The notes below the pieces were generated by a model, which made no database searches, was not told the DNA's origin, and saw only the letters and a program-made list of their open reading frames with translations. DNA of 64,000 bases from Notospermus geniculatus (taxonomy: Eukaryota; Nemertea; Pilidiophora; Heteronemertea; Lineidae). Of the stretch, positions 23,440 to 36,234 are shown piece after piece (positions within the stretch are counted from its first letter, which is position 1; each line of letters opens with the position of its first letter). Made by a program: the position numbers and the translations under genes. The stretch covers positions 368,246 to 432,245 of the forward strand of contig NMRB01000313.1 of NCBI GenBank assembly GCA_002633025.1, written 5' to 3'.

Positions 23440-23690
23440 CTTGCAAGTTCCTCTCGGTTACCGGGAGTGATATATTTTCTTACTCTGACCCCCTCCGGCC
23501 ATAAGTCAGCATCAAAAAGGTCCTTAAACTCAGATAACGGTACAGCTAGTTTAAAAGATTTGTACTTAGCATCCTGGTGCGACACAATGTCAAGTTCTCT
23601 AATCTCAAAACCCGAGTCACTAATAAAGGAACATATGTCCTGCCTACAAAACCATCAACGGACAGGATCAAAGGAGTTACAGTAATTCAG
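23440..23690 (-). pseudogene. C-terminal piece of LINE ORF1
   Basis: One minus-strand frame reads FISDSGFEIRELDIVSHQ, then KSFKLAVPLSEF and DADLWPEGVRVRKY before a stop at about 23438. The xFWPxGVRVRxF-type ending is typical of ORF1 nucleic-acid-binding proteins in CR1/L2-like LINEs. It is out of frame with the N-terminal part upstream, so ORF1 is broken in between. Confidence 0.65.
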
Positions 23691-23891
23691 TACATGACAT
23701 GACAATCCCGAAGGATGTGCCCCAAACATAGCACGTGGCGTGGCGGCCATCTTGTCCCGAAGACAGGCGCAACAAATCTGACAAGACCTCGCACAAACAA
23801 CGTCAAATTCGTACTTCGATGGTAATGGAATCCACCGCGATTTTAGTTCTAGCTGTTCTATGATTGTTCATATTTAAACTCACCGAATCTT

Positions 23892-25271
23892 TTATCCCTT
23901 CCGAAACGAAAATCCCGAAGGAATTGGCCGAAACTTGGCCTTAGGGACAATTCTAAATGCAAAACGAAACCCATGTGGCGGAAAACAGCGACGACCACAA
24001 CAGTGACAGATTCCAGGTGGGCCGCGACCCCTCCAGCAAGGGTCGCTGAAGACACTTGGCGGAGATATCACCTTCTGTCGTCTCCGATTGTTCCGTCGTT
24101 CCTTTTTTGATTCCCAGCTCTGCTTTTGGAAACGGCCTGATCCATTCGAATCAGTCTCTGATCGCTGGCTAGCTCTGTCTAAGGAGACACAACTACCCCG
24201 TAACCTTAGCACATCACGATTTTGTACAGGAGCAGTCGGTCCTCCACCGTATCCTTGGTAACCGCCCCTCCCTCGCCCTCGGCCACGGCCGCGGGGAGCC
24301 ACGGGCAGGTTTCTAGCAACANCGTATCCTTGGTAACCGCCCCTCCCTCGCCCTCGGCCACGGCCGCGGGGAGCCACGGGCAGGTTTCTAGCAACACTAG
24401 CAAAAGACCTCACCTCGGCTTCCTTCTGTTTTGTACCTAGACCATTGGGACTGTCAACTGCACTACCGGTGTTGGCACAATGCGGTTTTTCAGCGTCCTC
24501 AGCAGCACAACTTGTTTTATTAGTTGTCCAAACCGAATCGTCCCAGATTTCCGTTCTCATATTCGACCAATCATCACATTTCGCCCTCGAGTCACCGAGT
24601 TTCTCGAAATCTTCACCACTTGACAACTTATGGATATCCAAAGCGTTTTTCACGATGCTGTCTTTCATAGCACTTATTTTGGACTCCAACTTTGCCAGCC
24701 TATCCGCAATTGAAATTGCATTCAGCTCCTCGGGTGCAGAACGAGGAATATCTCCTAATTCTGTCGCCGAAATGACAATGTGGGGCATCATATCAGCCTT
24801 GTCTAACCTTTGAATTCCTTGAATAACATCCGCCAAATTGGCTTCAGCGTCTGAGCGAACTTTAGTGCTTCGACGTGTCGGGATTTCACCCAGGATATCC
24901 TTGCATGCTCGCTGCCATAACACGTTCTTTGCTCTCAGAATTTGATCCGACGTGAAAAATCCGAGAATGGCCCTTTTCGTATTCTCAACTGTGCCACACT
25001 GTAATGCAAACACCAAGTACGAAAGAAGAGGTTCATTTACAACATCTTCTGTAACCGGTGAAGAACTTTCTCCAGCTGCATCATTCGAGTCATCGGCTGG
25101 CCTCATCGATTTGTGATCAGGGCTTTCCCCATTCGGGGATATGCCTTTTCTTTTTCTGTCCTCGTCAGACGTACAAATCTTGGGCGTTTCTGTCAAACCT
25201 TCATTATTGGCGACATTATGATTTCTATTCAGCGGCGTTCCTGGAACCGATGTCATTTTCTCGTTGATCAT
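23892..25271 (-). pseudogene. N-terminal part of LINE ORF1, with assembly duplication
   Basis: The open frame runs from an ATG at 25271 for about 430 codons. It has a Ser/Asp-rich start, a helical segment around IADRLAKLESKISAMKDSIV (likely coiled coil), and an RGG-rich block APRGRGRGRGRGGYQGYGGG typical of RNA binding. The RGG block appears twice because 73 bp (24248-24320) are repeated exactly at 24323-24395 on either side of a single N at 24322. That pattern is what an uncollapsed contig overlap gives. Toward the 3' end the frame decays into Arg-rich sequence. It would package LINE RNA. Confidence 0.75.
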
Positions 25272-25769
25272 CGATCACTGACAAAGAGACCAATCAAGCG
25301 TGACCAGTGATCCTTGTTGTGACTGTTCTGGGGGACAACTTTTGCCCTTATATGTATGTTTACAACGTGTACGTGCAATGCATGTATAGCTCAGTTTACG
25401 ACGGCTAATCCCATCTCACTTTCACAAAAAGTCGTTTACAGCGTGGGGAGACAACTATCTCCTCATCAAAGTCACTGTCTATCACCTATCCCTCAAAATC
25501 TTACTGGATCAAACCTCTTTCCTAGTTTTACACCAGGCAAAACTTCTTTAAAAACGGAAATATATCGGAGACCAACTCAGAAACGTCTCTCTGCCGCCAT
25601 CTTGAAAGACAACATCAGCGAGGATCGTATTTACTTGAAGGCATACAGCACTTCTGACTATTTCTGAACTCGCCACGATTCAAAAAGATTATTAGTTTAT
25701 GGTCTATTGATACATAAGCTTTCAAATGCCCATCATCATTAAGNTAATCCTCCATATTTCACATTTCAG
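25272..25769. other. Unassigned interval between LINE and P-like transposase
   Basis: This contains the presumed 5' end of the LINE and the region upstream of the next gene. There is an N at 25744. A CATATTTCACATTTCAG tract at 25753-25769 looks like the splice acceptor of the next feature. A 103-codon frame at 25356-25667 has no known domain. Confidence 0.4.
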
Positions 25770-27512
25770 GTTGATGTGTCATGTCACAGAAGCAGAGTAC
25801 CCGAATCTAAGGTTGGATCATGACATCTATGAAGAGCACTTAGCCTACTGCACTGATCAAGGAATCCGCCTGCCAGCAACGAAAATGTGTTTTGGGGAAC
25901 TCCTAAGCAAGTTCCACCCATTAATGCAAAGAGACTCAGCAGGACGTTACTATGGGATAGATTATGTGAAGACAACAGAAACTGATTCTCATGAGATTGG
26001 TAACATATCATTTCCAAGTTACTGTGAGGTGGTATCGGAAAAAGGTGAAATAACCGTATCTGTCCCAACTGTTCATGTGGTTAATGAGGAAGCAGCCTTT
26101 GTGAAGATACAGATAAAGGACTCAAAGCTATTAGGAATGACTGTGCTGGGGAAACCCTTCAAGTTAAGTGAATTCGGCATTTCAGATAAGTTCATTTTGA
26201 ACCAGACGAGTGTTACTGGCTTGATAGCAATCACACAAAGAATCGTTTTCTGCAGAGGGAGAGACTGGGAGGACAAATACTCGGGACAGAAAACAGTAAT
26301 GGAAACGTGGAAATCTGTCAACAATATGGATACTCCCCATCAGATGGCAAAATCGCCCTCTTGTGAACGGATCATGCCCTTTAACTACAGAGGACAGACA
26401 TGTGAGAAATGTAAAAATCACATCTGCTATATAAATAGAAAGATTGGCAGTGAACCTACAAAACATGCAGNAGATGGCCAGTCGCCTATTTTCCAGCATC
26501 TCCAGCCCTATCCTACGAGTTGGATGTCCTTTTGTGGGAAGCAGTGAAGAAGTTAGATGATTATGGCTTTTCTTTAGATTACTGTGGACTAGACGGAGCT
26601 TCCACCAACCGGTCTTTCATCCACATGCACTTCACTGGTGATCCGGGACAATATTCATTTACAATCAGGGATAAATATGATCCAAGCCATCATATTGTTC
26701 TTATTCAGGATGTAAAACACACCTTGAAGAAGATCCGAAATGGCATCAGTTCAAGGGACCTTCAGATGAAAGGATTACCTATTGTGTGGGATCAGTGGGT
26801 AAAGGCCCAAGAGTACAATCAAGTGAATGTCAAAATCCACAAGAAGCTGAAAGAGGAACATATCAACTTGACTCCCACATCAAAAATGAGGAACCACCTG
26901 GCTCTGGAGGTCTTGGATTCTGATATGTTGTATCTGATGAGAGCCTACTCCAAGTCACTAGAACCAGAGGATGCTGAACAACTACAACAAGCAATTGCAC
27001 TGTTAGAGAAAACCAGCTCCCTCATCTCTATATTCATGGACAAAAACAGGACTATATCAAGTATGGATGATCCTAGGATTAAGCAACTTATGGACATTCT
27101 GCATTTTTTTGAAGAATGGGAAAAGGGTGAATCAGTGAAGTCACATCTACTGACACAACAGACCAGAGAAGACATTCGTTCCACAATTCTGGGATTCATC
27201 TCATTAGCAGACAGTGCAACAAGACTTGGTATTTCTATAATGCCAGGATACATCAACTCTGACATTGTCGAGAACTTCTTTTGCATGCAAAGAGGCATAT
27301 GTCATGGAAGTGCAACTAATCCTACAGTTGCACAGTATGGACCAGCTGTGAATGCTATTATTCTGGGAGCTGGCACCCTCTCAAGAAAGTGCAACACTGG
27401 TCACTCAAGAGCTCTGCCAATGGCCAAGTCATCAACCACACGTGGAACAAAACGTATGAAGAATGGGAAGGCAGATAACCAGACAGAAACGAGCAAACAT
27501 ATCAGGCTGTAA
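25770..27512 (+). CDS. P-element-like transposase, interrupted by an N gap
   Basis: The first part (25770-26470) has a helical N-terminal region with YYGIDYVKT and a CEKCKNHICYIN zinc-type motif. After an N at 26471 the frame changes, and homology resumes without loss (PASPALSYELDVLLWEAVKK). The second part, to a stop at 27512, carries LDGASTNRSF (about 26590), DVKHTLKKIRNGI (about 26715) and DIVENFFCMQRG (about 27265). In order these resemble the RNase H-like D, D and E blocks of P-element/THAP9 transposases. No THAP domain is seen; it would lie in an upstream exon. Apart from the N there is no stop in about 580 codons, so this copy could be young or still intact in the real genome. Terminal repeats were not found. 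Confidence 0.7.
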
Positions 27513-28784
27513 CTGCTCTCCACAGGACCTCTTAATCTTGGCTTTAGGCACACCAAGCGGAGCTGACATTAGATCTTACGTGCATGAATGCAGTATGCCC
27601 AACAGCATGCAATTTTATTCCCAGGGCCCTATCTTCATTACAAACTAACAGGCCAAATATCATGAAAACAAACACCACAAAATGCAATAATAAGTGATCA
27701 ACCTTAGTAAGAAACTTTTCCCAGTGCCGCATTGGCCAGTGATTAGAAAACTGTGGCCACCAAGGGCCAAATTTAATGCCCGAGTTTGTTCTGCATTCAT
27801 CATCAGCTGATCATGACAGTCGAAAACCAAACCACGTGCTACTGTTTATTTATATTCCTGACTCACCTTTGACCTTTGCCTTGCCCAATACAGAATCGTC
27901 CAGTATTCACCCCGGGGTAGTTTTTGGTACTTGTCATTTTGCGGAGCACGAATGTTATATGGCGGCGGTTGAAAAGTGGCTGATTTCACGCTAAGAAGGC
28001 GTGAAATAACTGTGGATTATTCAATGTTATAGGTAATAACCTTTGATTATTTATGTTTCTAGTGAAGGGAAAATGTCCGTAGCTTCGTTTGAATCCAAGT
28101 TCAAGCGGTTTGTCTTGCTTTTTGGTGTAAAACTCGATCCGAGACTTTGGTGAAAAAATCCGGAATTTACTGTTGAGAACATGCATAACCTGTCGTTTCC
28201 TTCGGAAACTCCATGTGTAACTTGGAGACTGGGCCCTACTTTTACTATTTACTCTCCAGATGCCCGTGCTTCTACCGAAAACGGGTCATTTCTGTGATAT
28301 TAAAATCGTCATAACTTCCTTGATATTTGACTGATTTTGTTCATATTTATATCATTTTAAAAGCTCTTTCCAATGATGTTTGTTTGGTTAAAATCGGACA
28401 AAGTTGATTTTTATGTCACATACAGGTTTACTCTTTTACGGTGGCTGGTAAAGGACATCAATATATTTTTTTAAAAAGTCGGGATGCCCCAATCACATTT
28501 GAGCTAGTTCTCAGTACGTTCTTGAAAATTTTGCCGGACGTGCTCAAACTGTGTGCGAACGGAGTGGACGTAGTGGCAAAGTTTTACAGTCTTTTTACGA
28601 AGTTCATGGACGGGAAATCGAGGCATTATTTGGCCAAGGGTTACACGCTCTAGCCCGTTTTACGATTTTTTAGGACGGGGCAGGACGTTTTGAGAACTAC
28701 TTCAGTGTGACAGGCCCTTGAGGAGTCAGTCATTAAAGCTGACGTGAATGAACAAAAACTGGAGATTCCCGCTTTGAATGAAAT
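27513..28784. other. Unassigned interval
   Basis: There is no clear gene or repeat. A 70-codon frame at 28441-28653 has plausible codon usage (FELVLSTFLKILPDVLKLC) but no known relative and no ATG-linked context. Confidence 0.35.
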
Positions 28785-29581
28785 GGTCCATGGACCATGT
28801 GCTCACCCGTTCGGACATAATAGTGCGATGACAGAGAGGGTACATGTCAGTTATGAGCAATCTGGGTCAAGTCATTCCCAAGCTGCAGGACTTCAATAAT
28901 TTTCAGTTTATGCCACCTGGCGGCCATATTGGATGTCGAATCCGGCGAAAACTTCACATGCACATAAAGCTCATCTAGAGGGAGCCACATAGCACATTTG
29001 AGTGCTCTGGGTCAAGTCGTTCCCGAGTTATAGCACTTTTGATGATATTCGGGTTACGCCACCTGGCGGCCATATTGGAAGTTTAATCAGGCCGAAATTT
29101 GACGTGCTTGTAAAGGTCATCTAGGAAGAGGTAAATATCAAGTTTGAGCACTCTGGGTCAAGCCGTTCCTGAGTTATAGCACTTGGATGATTTTCAGGTT
29201 ACGCCACCTGGTGGCCATATTGGATGTCCGATCGGGCTGAAACTCGGTATTTTTGAAGGTACCCCTCTAATACACCTTTATGCTAGATAATGAAGAACTG
29301 TTACTTTTGTAGAACTTTGACCTCTGTGACCTTGAAAAGTAGGTCAAATCAAAAACCCGTTATATATGTTATGTATCCTAATTAGATACACCTATGATAA
29401 AAATTTGGAGATGATCCAGTCATTAGTTCAGGAGTAATTGCACTTTTTGTGTTTTTGGTTTTGGTTTTGGGCACCTGGAGGCCAAGCCAAGAATCGGATT
29501 GGACCGAAACTTGATGTCACAGGTCATATGACCTAGGGGTATATATGTACCAAGTTTCAGATCAATAGCTCTAGCGGTTAC
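28785..29581 (+). repeat. Dispersed repeat, copy B
   Basis: This is the second copy of the repeat at 5042-5862, in the same orientation. CACCTGGYGGCCATATTGGA units lie at about 28915, 29058 and 29203. Compared with copy A it has small deletions (for example near 29290) and many substitutions, so the two copies are old. Confidence 0.8.
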
Positions 29582-29726
29582 GAAACGTGCCCTGCTAACG
29601 GACGCTGCACCACGACAAAAGCTCACGGATGAGCTAAAAAGACAACCACGCCACGGTGGTGGTCAAGAGAAATGCAAACGACCACAAGGCACTTTCAAAG
29701 CATCTCCAGAACATGATAGAATACCG

Positions 29727-30432
29727 GCCTATTTGGTGGCGCCACTGTATTCTCCATGAGTCAGCCAATGGCGTAACATCGAGAGATGGCGTCCAATGAC
29801 GTCAGCAGGTCGAAGGCATTGTGTTCTTTCGGAACCAGAGCGGAAAGTTGGTCACCATTCTATAGTATTCATGTCTTGTTGGAATTTATGGTATTATCCA
29901 AGCACCAGTTGAAAACATTTATGCATTCAAAAATAATACAACACTCATTTGACGTACATGTACATCAACGTCATCAGATATCATTACATACGCTTTGAGG
30001 ACGATTATTATTTATTTTATTTCATTTTAATATTCTTTCTACAAATTCTCACACATCACGCGAGTCATGTATGTATTGTTGCTCAGATCAAGTACATTGC
30101 ATTTCTGTGAAAATATATTAATAACGAAACAATGGCCAAAGAAATAAAATAAGAATCGTCCTCAAAGTGTATGTAATGATATCTGATGACGTTGATAATA
30201 TACGTCAAATGAGTGTTGTATTGGTTTTGAATGCATAAATGTTTTCAACTGGTGCTTGGATAATACCATAAATTTCAACAAGAAGTGAATACTATAGAAT
30301 GGCGACCAACTTTCCACTCTGGTTCCGAAAGAACATTGCCTTCGACCTGCTGACGTCATTGGGCACCATCTCTCGGTGGATGTTACTGCATTGGCCGACT
30401 CATGGAAAATAAAGTGGCGCCACTAAATAGCC
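29727..30432. mobile_element. Fold-back element with about 290-bp arms
   Basis: From GGCCTATTTGGTGGCGCCAC at the left to GTGGCGCCACTAAATAGCC at the right, almost the whole 706 bp is an inverted repeat. The arms share long exact words such as GGTATTATCCAAGCACCAGT. The loop is about 130 bp around 30000-30140. Mirror-image open frames of 70 and 65 codons are just the two arms read on opposite strands. Confidence 0.85.
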
Positions 30433-30459
30433 TGGGACCTTATTCACAAAGCCCCCGTA

Positions 30460-31260
30460 ACTTTAAAGCTGAACTAGATTAATTACACCACCGCGCAAGT
30501 TGACAAAAAAAATGGTGAAATAGGTGAAATACAAACGACCTAGTCGGTGTTGAAACACCGTCTCCAAACCCGATCAATGATCAAACCTACCCTAACAAAT
30601 TCAGAGGGACATATGCCAAAAAATTCCAGTAAAATCCATTTTCCAATGCTGCTTCGACCGGCACACACAACGCCCTTTCGCCATCTTGGTTTCGTACGTG
30701 GATAAGCAGCATGCTATCCCGGCATGCAATGTAATTCCCAGGTCGCCATGTAGGCCTTTATTCTCAGGCACATTCTGCTAGACAGAAGTGGCCGGATAGC
30801 GCAGTCGGTTAGGGCGTCTGGCTATTTCTTCCACTCTGTAACGCCAATCCGGCGGGCGCAGGTTCGACACCAGGGTCTCTTCTTAGGGTAGGTTTGATCA
30901 TTTCCCGTTTTACGACTTCGTTCGATTTGTGAGGGTTTTTTGGGGTTTGGGATGGCTGCAGGCTCTTTGTTTACCGACACTGCATGACCAAGTAGGCCTA
31001 GGCCTGTATGTATTGTTGACCATTCATTGTACTGACCGGTGCAATTGCCATTATTGTATGCGGAGATCCTCGCCCTTCGGCTGCTCGCGGTTGAATGACA
31101 GCGCCATCTAGTCTAGGTCGGGGGAATATCGGGTTTGGAGACGGTGTTTCAACACCGACTAGGGCGTTTGTATTTCACCTACCTGCCGCGCTGTGGCGTG
31201 GCAGGTATTTTTTTTGTCAACTTGCGTGGTGGTGTAATTAATCTAGTTCAGCTTTAAAGG
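30460..31260. mobile_element. Inverted-repeat element enclosing a tRNA-like sequence
   Basis: The arms 30460-30560 and 31135-31260 are inverted (CTTTAAAGCTGAACTAGATT at the left; AATCTAGTTCAGCTTTAAAG at the right). A second shared word, TCGGTGTTGAAACACCGTCT, is itself palindromic. The right arm has about 25 bp not in the left (CTGCCGCGCTGTGGCGTGGC). The interior carries the tRNA-like SINE at 30790. Confidence 0.8.
30790..30885 (+). repeat. tRNA-derived SINE head
   Basis: GCCGGATAGCGCAGTCGGTT is a good D-arm/A-box and GGTTCGACACC a good B box, spaced as in RNA polymerase III internal promoters. The 3' side (AGGGTCT) does not pair with the 5' GCCGGAT, so no acceptor stem closes and this is a SINE or tRNA pseudogene. 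It lies inside the inverted-repeat element 30460-31260. Confidence 0.6.
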
Positions 31261-31408
31261 TACGCATTTTTAGACGGTAGACACGTGTTCTTTGTTTATA
31301 TTTGGGACTGGCGAGGAGGCATTTCCACCCAAACTACTGGACGGAATTTCATAGAACTTCCACACAATCTGTATGTACCTCACAATCTGAATGTACCTGT
31401 CATTTGGA

Positions 31409-32453
31409 CCAATATTTGCATCCAGAGAATATCAGGCGTTCTTACTGCTCGCTACCTTCGTCACCGCAGACAAACCCCTGAGAGCATTCGCCACATTTGC
31501 TGGGTTAGCAGGCGCCGAAGGAAAGGCGCCCAATCAGCGAACGCCATTTCTGAGTCACCTTAAGATGACAAGCATTACACGTAGATTGTATCGTAGTGTC
31601 ACGCACAACACAGTGCTGAAGTACCTCAGCTTCCCCACCTCACCCTAACTATAGAGATCAGTTACACGTACACATGTATAACGGCCCTTGTAATATTCAC
31701 AGCCAAGCAGCTGACATTGGTTGCCGACCAATTAACGCTGAAAGGGTAAATGTCGTCTTGGGTATATACAAAGATTACCCAGGATCTCAATCTTTACTAA
31801 AACAATACCCTGGGTGTAGTTTCGGTAGCCGAACATCACCCAGCATCCGCTATCAGTGCCTAGGAACGAGCCCTATTCAGAAATCCCGTGGAATCTCGCG
31901 GTCTCGCGCCGCGGTACGTGTTGAGTGTAGCTGTTCATGACATTCTTCAGGCGGTCATGTGGCCACGGGCGAGACAGCCTCGAATCCAGGTGTCATACTA
32001 CGATGCTGGGTGATGTTCGGCTACCGAAACTACACCCAGGGTATTGTTTTAGTGAAGACTGAGATCCTGGGTAATCTTTGTATATACCCAGGACGACATT
32101 TACCCTTTCAGCCCAATTAACCTATTTACACCGCTGGATTCAACACTAGTTGAGTTCAGCCTATCCTACATTCATCGCACAGAATGTATATCATTCTCAG
32201 GCCACACGTCGCCAAACAGATACGCAGCTGGTAGTCATTTCATGTTGACCTGCTGGGTCAGCTTTGTAACCTGCGTAGTTCATGTGTACCAATCACTGGC
32301 CAAATTGGGATGAGATGGTGGGGATGAACATTTGCTGGAATGGCTTTGATACGGTACTCCACCGATTCAGGCGTATTCTCTCAGGGGTTTGTGTGCGGCG
32401 ACGAAGGTAGCGAGCACTAAGAACGCCTGATATTCTCAGGATGAATATTTGGG
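31409..32453. mobile_element. Two nested palindromes
   Basis: The outer arms (about 31409-31480 and 32380-32453) share GAATATCAGGCGTTCTTA and its complement. An inner palindrome at 31729-32120 has arms of about 125 bp (shared word GGGTAATCTTTGTATATACC on the right arm). The inner loop, about 31860-31990, is GC-rich. The inner unit may have inserted into the outer one. Confidence 0.75.
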
Positions 32454-32859
32454 CAATTATCTCAACTTTGCAAGCAAAATTCTTTCGTTGCCGTGGAACT
32501 CTGTATAAATCGATGCCCGAGACATGTGTAACAAATGAGTCATGAATAAATTACATTCAATTAACATAGGCCTGGTTCGTCTGCTCTTGCAAATTCGAGC
32601 GGCTCAGAAGCGTGCAGATGTGTGCTTTTCAAAGCGTTTCACATACCAATGAAAGAAGAGTCTTCTATAGAATACCATTCTGCACAACGCATCGTGTAGA
32701 AATCACTACTAACCTCTTCCTACACTCTGCAGCAAGCAACCAGATTCCGTGTTCAACGCTTTGGGATTTTCTCGTGCGCCCAATCAGAAGCCTCGGTTCT
32801 TTTGCGATAATTTATTCATACGAGTACGCCGTTCAACTTCGTAGCGAACAACACTAGCC

Positions 32860-33008
32860 TGCTGGTACATAATTGACTTCCCACTGCCAGTCCTACAACA
32901 GACTAACAAATAGTTTCCATCGAATATTGCCTTCGCGGCTTCTTTTTGAATACTTGTAAGTCCTTCCACGGAGAATTTGCATTCGAATAAAGTTTCATCA
33001 ACCGCCAT
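32860..33008 (-). pseudogene. RecQ-like DNA helicase, first-exon fragment
   Basis: From an ATG at 33008 in good context (AAGATGGCGG) the minus strand codes for MAVDETLFECKF, then LTSIQKEAAKAIFDG, then LVCCRTGSGKSIMYQQAS. This matches helicase motifs 0 and I of RecQ proteins: the F.S...Q.EAI.A....G spacing and a GSGKS Walker A that binds ATP. The homology stops near 32860 without a convincing splice donor. No further helicase motifs are seen downstream, so it is a fragment or lone exon. RecQ-like fragments are common in invertebrate genomes. Confidence 0.65.
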
Positions 33009-36000
33009 CTTGTCATCATACCCAAGCTGCCGATGCAAGCTTTGCCGTGATTGGTTGCTATTTTTGGGACCGGGGCAAGGAGGATCGGACAACCTAAGCG
33101 CCGTGTGCAAACGAAGGTCAAGGTCACGTAAACAAGCGCACGTGGTTGGAACATCGATAAATTCGACGAATCTATCGACTGTTTGTGTTAATTCTACTGC
33201 ATATTTTGCGGATCAAATCATTATCTCCCATCGTTGGCATAACAATCTTTCAGTTTAAGTAGAAAAATGCATCTTGTGCGGGCTAAAAATACGATTATTT
33301 TCGGTTGAAACGGGATGTGTCGAGCAGCTGTGTTTCAGTATGCCTGCCTATCGAGGCTGTTGTTGACATTGGCATGCGAGATCTAAAGAAATGACCGCTA
33401 CGAACATGTATAACAGAAAATTTCCTGCAAAAAAACCCTCAAGATCTCCATAGCGCTCCAAGATTTCACTGAAAAAAACGTGGCCGAAGTTTCCCTAAAA
33501 AAGAGGGCTTTTACCACAACTGCAGACATCGTAAAATGTTCATAACTTCCTTATTTCTGGACGGATTCTCGATATTGAACTATCAAAATGCAGGTTTGGG
33601 GCTACGTAATCCAAATATGGTCTCTAATCAATGCCCAGCCAATCACCAGAGCTGGAAAAGAGAAAAATGCGGCATTGCTGTCAATCAACATAAGCCCCGC
33701 CTTCTGACGTCATCGTCATGTTGATGAGTTTTACTTCCCCCTGTGAATATTTGCTGCTGTTTCTGACGAGAGCGCTTCGGCTCTAAAATGCGCTGATATT
33801 TTATCAATTGGGTGCGAACTGGATGTTATTTAGGGCTTATGATGTTGTAAGCTATACATAGGATGTTCTTAATCCCTTCTAAGTGCAACGTATTAGTTGA
33901 TTTGTGAGGTGTTCACTCGTAGAAATCTGCCAGCCAACTGAACCGGCCGCCATGTTGCGCGATCTATAATATGGTCGGTGGCGCTGGTCACGTGATCAGT
34001 TGTCCGATCCTCCTTGGGACCGGGGAAATCCGTTGAACACGGAATGTGGTTTGCTTGCGTGAAGGTCAAGGGAGGAGAAGCCGAGTCTTGACCTCAACTC
34101 AGTGAAGATGTAGAATACGGACATGAATATTTTCAAAAAAATCCCGCCAGGAATAAATCCGTAGGGACTCAATCTTTCACACATCCCTCGTCGTCCCCAT
34201 TTCACACAAGACTGATACATCCCATAATAATCACGAACGTCACATGATCAGCCTGGCCTACGGTGATAGGCGCGACGTCATCGATCCGTACAAAAGTAAA
34301 CAACGCCATGTGCTCTTGCCACATTGATACAAAATGCAGAATTGTAAACAAATGGCACGAGCTTGCCATGTCAAACTTCTGTTGAAATTTTATGCTGGGT
34401 TTTTCATGAAAAAACGAAACTGTTGGCTGTGTATCGTGGTGTACACATAATTGGCCTATGTATGAGAAGACAGCAATTGAGCCAGATTCCAACAGGTTTT
34501 GTCCGTTTTTTTGTCACCTTTCTCCTCATAGGCCTATCAAAATATTACTAGGCCCCTCCCGAGTGTCACACTGCCTGTCTTTGATTATGCGTGCTGTACA
34601 TTTTTCTCAAACATGCAAAAGAGAATACTGACTGTCACATGTCCTACCTGTCCTTTTAACTCCTGTTTGGCTACTCCACTCACAATGCAGGGAAATTAAT
34701 AAGTCGTAAGAGATACTGGCTGTTCCACTCTTATACCCATGAGATGATTCACATCATGAAGGGGAACTCTCTGCAGAGGAGTGTCTTTCCATCTGCATAT
34801 GGTTGTCCGTCCGTCCACCCTTCCATTTATGCTGAGACATAGATTTTGTAATGTACCTGTCCTTTTATTAACTCTTTATTGACTACTCCACTCTCAGTAC
34901 CCTGGGATCACAGAGAATATAGGCTTTGGCCTACACTGGCACATGTTGTTTACCTTTCCTTTAACCCTCTGTTGACCTACTTTCATGACCTACTGACCTA
35001 ATTAAAGACCGCGAGGGCTAAGGTAGTCGTGTTTGGTGTCAAACTAAAGCTTATGATGACTAGATTCTATCTGACCCACTTTCACGAGCTACTGATCTAT
35101 TTAAAGACCACTATACTAAGCTATCGCGTAGTTTTGGGCCGTACTTGACGATCGTTGTGGCAAAAGCAATTTGAGTGGTGGCTGGCCCACAGGTCTGACG
35201 ACAGGCATTTCGAGAGTTGTGACAGATTCTAAAAGGAACTTTGTAGTCGGAATGCTCATATTTACCAACGAACACACTAGAGCACCCAAGTGTGTTTTAA
35301 ATTGTGTGACAGACCAGCGTAGCTATCCAGAGCTTTCTGGGCGAGCGATGCAAGGGGGAAAACGTACTCTTAGGTGTTGAGAATTCTGGTGTGGAGATGC
35401 AGGTTTAGGCCTACATGATCCCCCTTCTCCAGCTGAAATGTGGATCCGGAATGTAGAAGAGTGCCAGCTGAAAGAATTATCAAAGAACGTTTGTTTCGGA
35501 ATAGAGGGATGCATCCCTCCATCCGAAATAAATGGCTACCGCTAGGCTACCTACGGCAGCCTAGCGGCAGCCTGCGTAGCTATGGCATTATGGATTAGGA
35601 TCTATGGGAAAATTCCACAGCAGCACTGAAATCCCGTCAACGAAAAAAGTATTTGTCGGCTATAATCCAAGTCATTCACAGGCCCAAAAAGAAACATATT
35701 CACTTATTCCAGTAATCGGTAGCACTTGTCACAAAAGCACGTGAACGACGAACGACGTGCTGAACTGGCGGTTGGATATAGAGAACTACATGTATGCATG
35801 AATTAGGCAAAGCAGACAAAGAACTCTGTTACTAAGCCACATTGTGGCATTTCTGACAATGGCTTATGCTGATTCAATGGCCGATTACGCTGTTAACAGG
35901 CGTGATTTCTTATCTGCACGGGGTGATAGACAGTGAAGCGAACATTCGACTTCGGCTTGGCCTACAAGCAGAAAGCAGACGACCGCCACAAAATCCCGAA

Positions 36001-36234
36001 TTTTCGTGTTATTTTCGGCGATATTGTCTCCATTCATATATGATTACTTACTGCGGATATCTTTCGTGGAAACAGTACCGCTAAGCACAACTAATACGGC
36101 GTGTTCACGCAATGGGAGACAAAAATGCATATTCCTGAAAAATCCTCTATGAGGCATTCTACTCGCTGGTTCGACAAAGTAATTCGCTGGCTACGCCATT
36201 TTTCGCCTAGCGGCGAGCCCAGGAACCATTGCGT
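33009..36234. other. Long unassigned interval with degenerate repeats
   Basis: No gene is supported over 3.2 kb. GGAGGATCGGACAAC at 33080 and its complement GTTGTCCGATCCTCC at 33999 form a distant inverted pair. Around 34640-35120, degenerate words such as ACCTGTCCTTTTAAC and TTTAAAGACC recur, suggesting an old tandem repeat. At 35535-35575 there is a short palindrome-rich stretch (CCGCTAGGCTACCTACGGCA). Confidence 0.45.
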
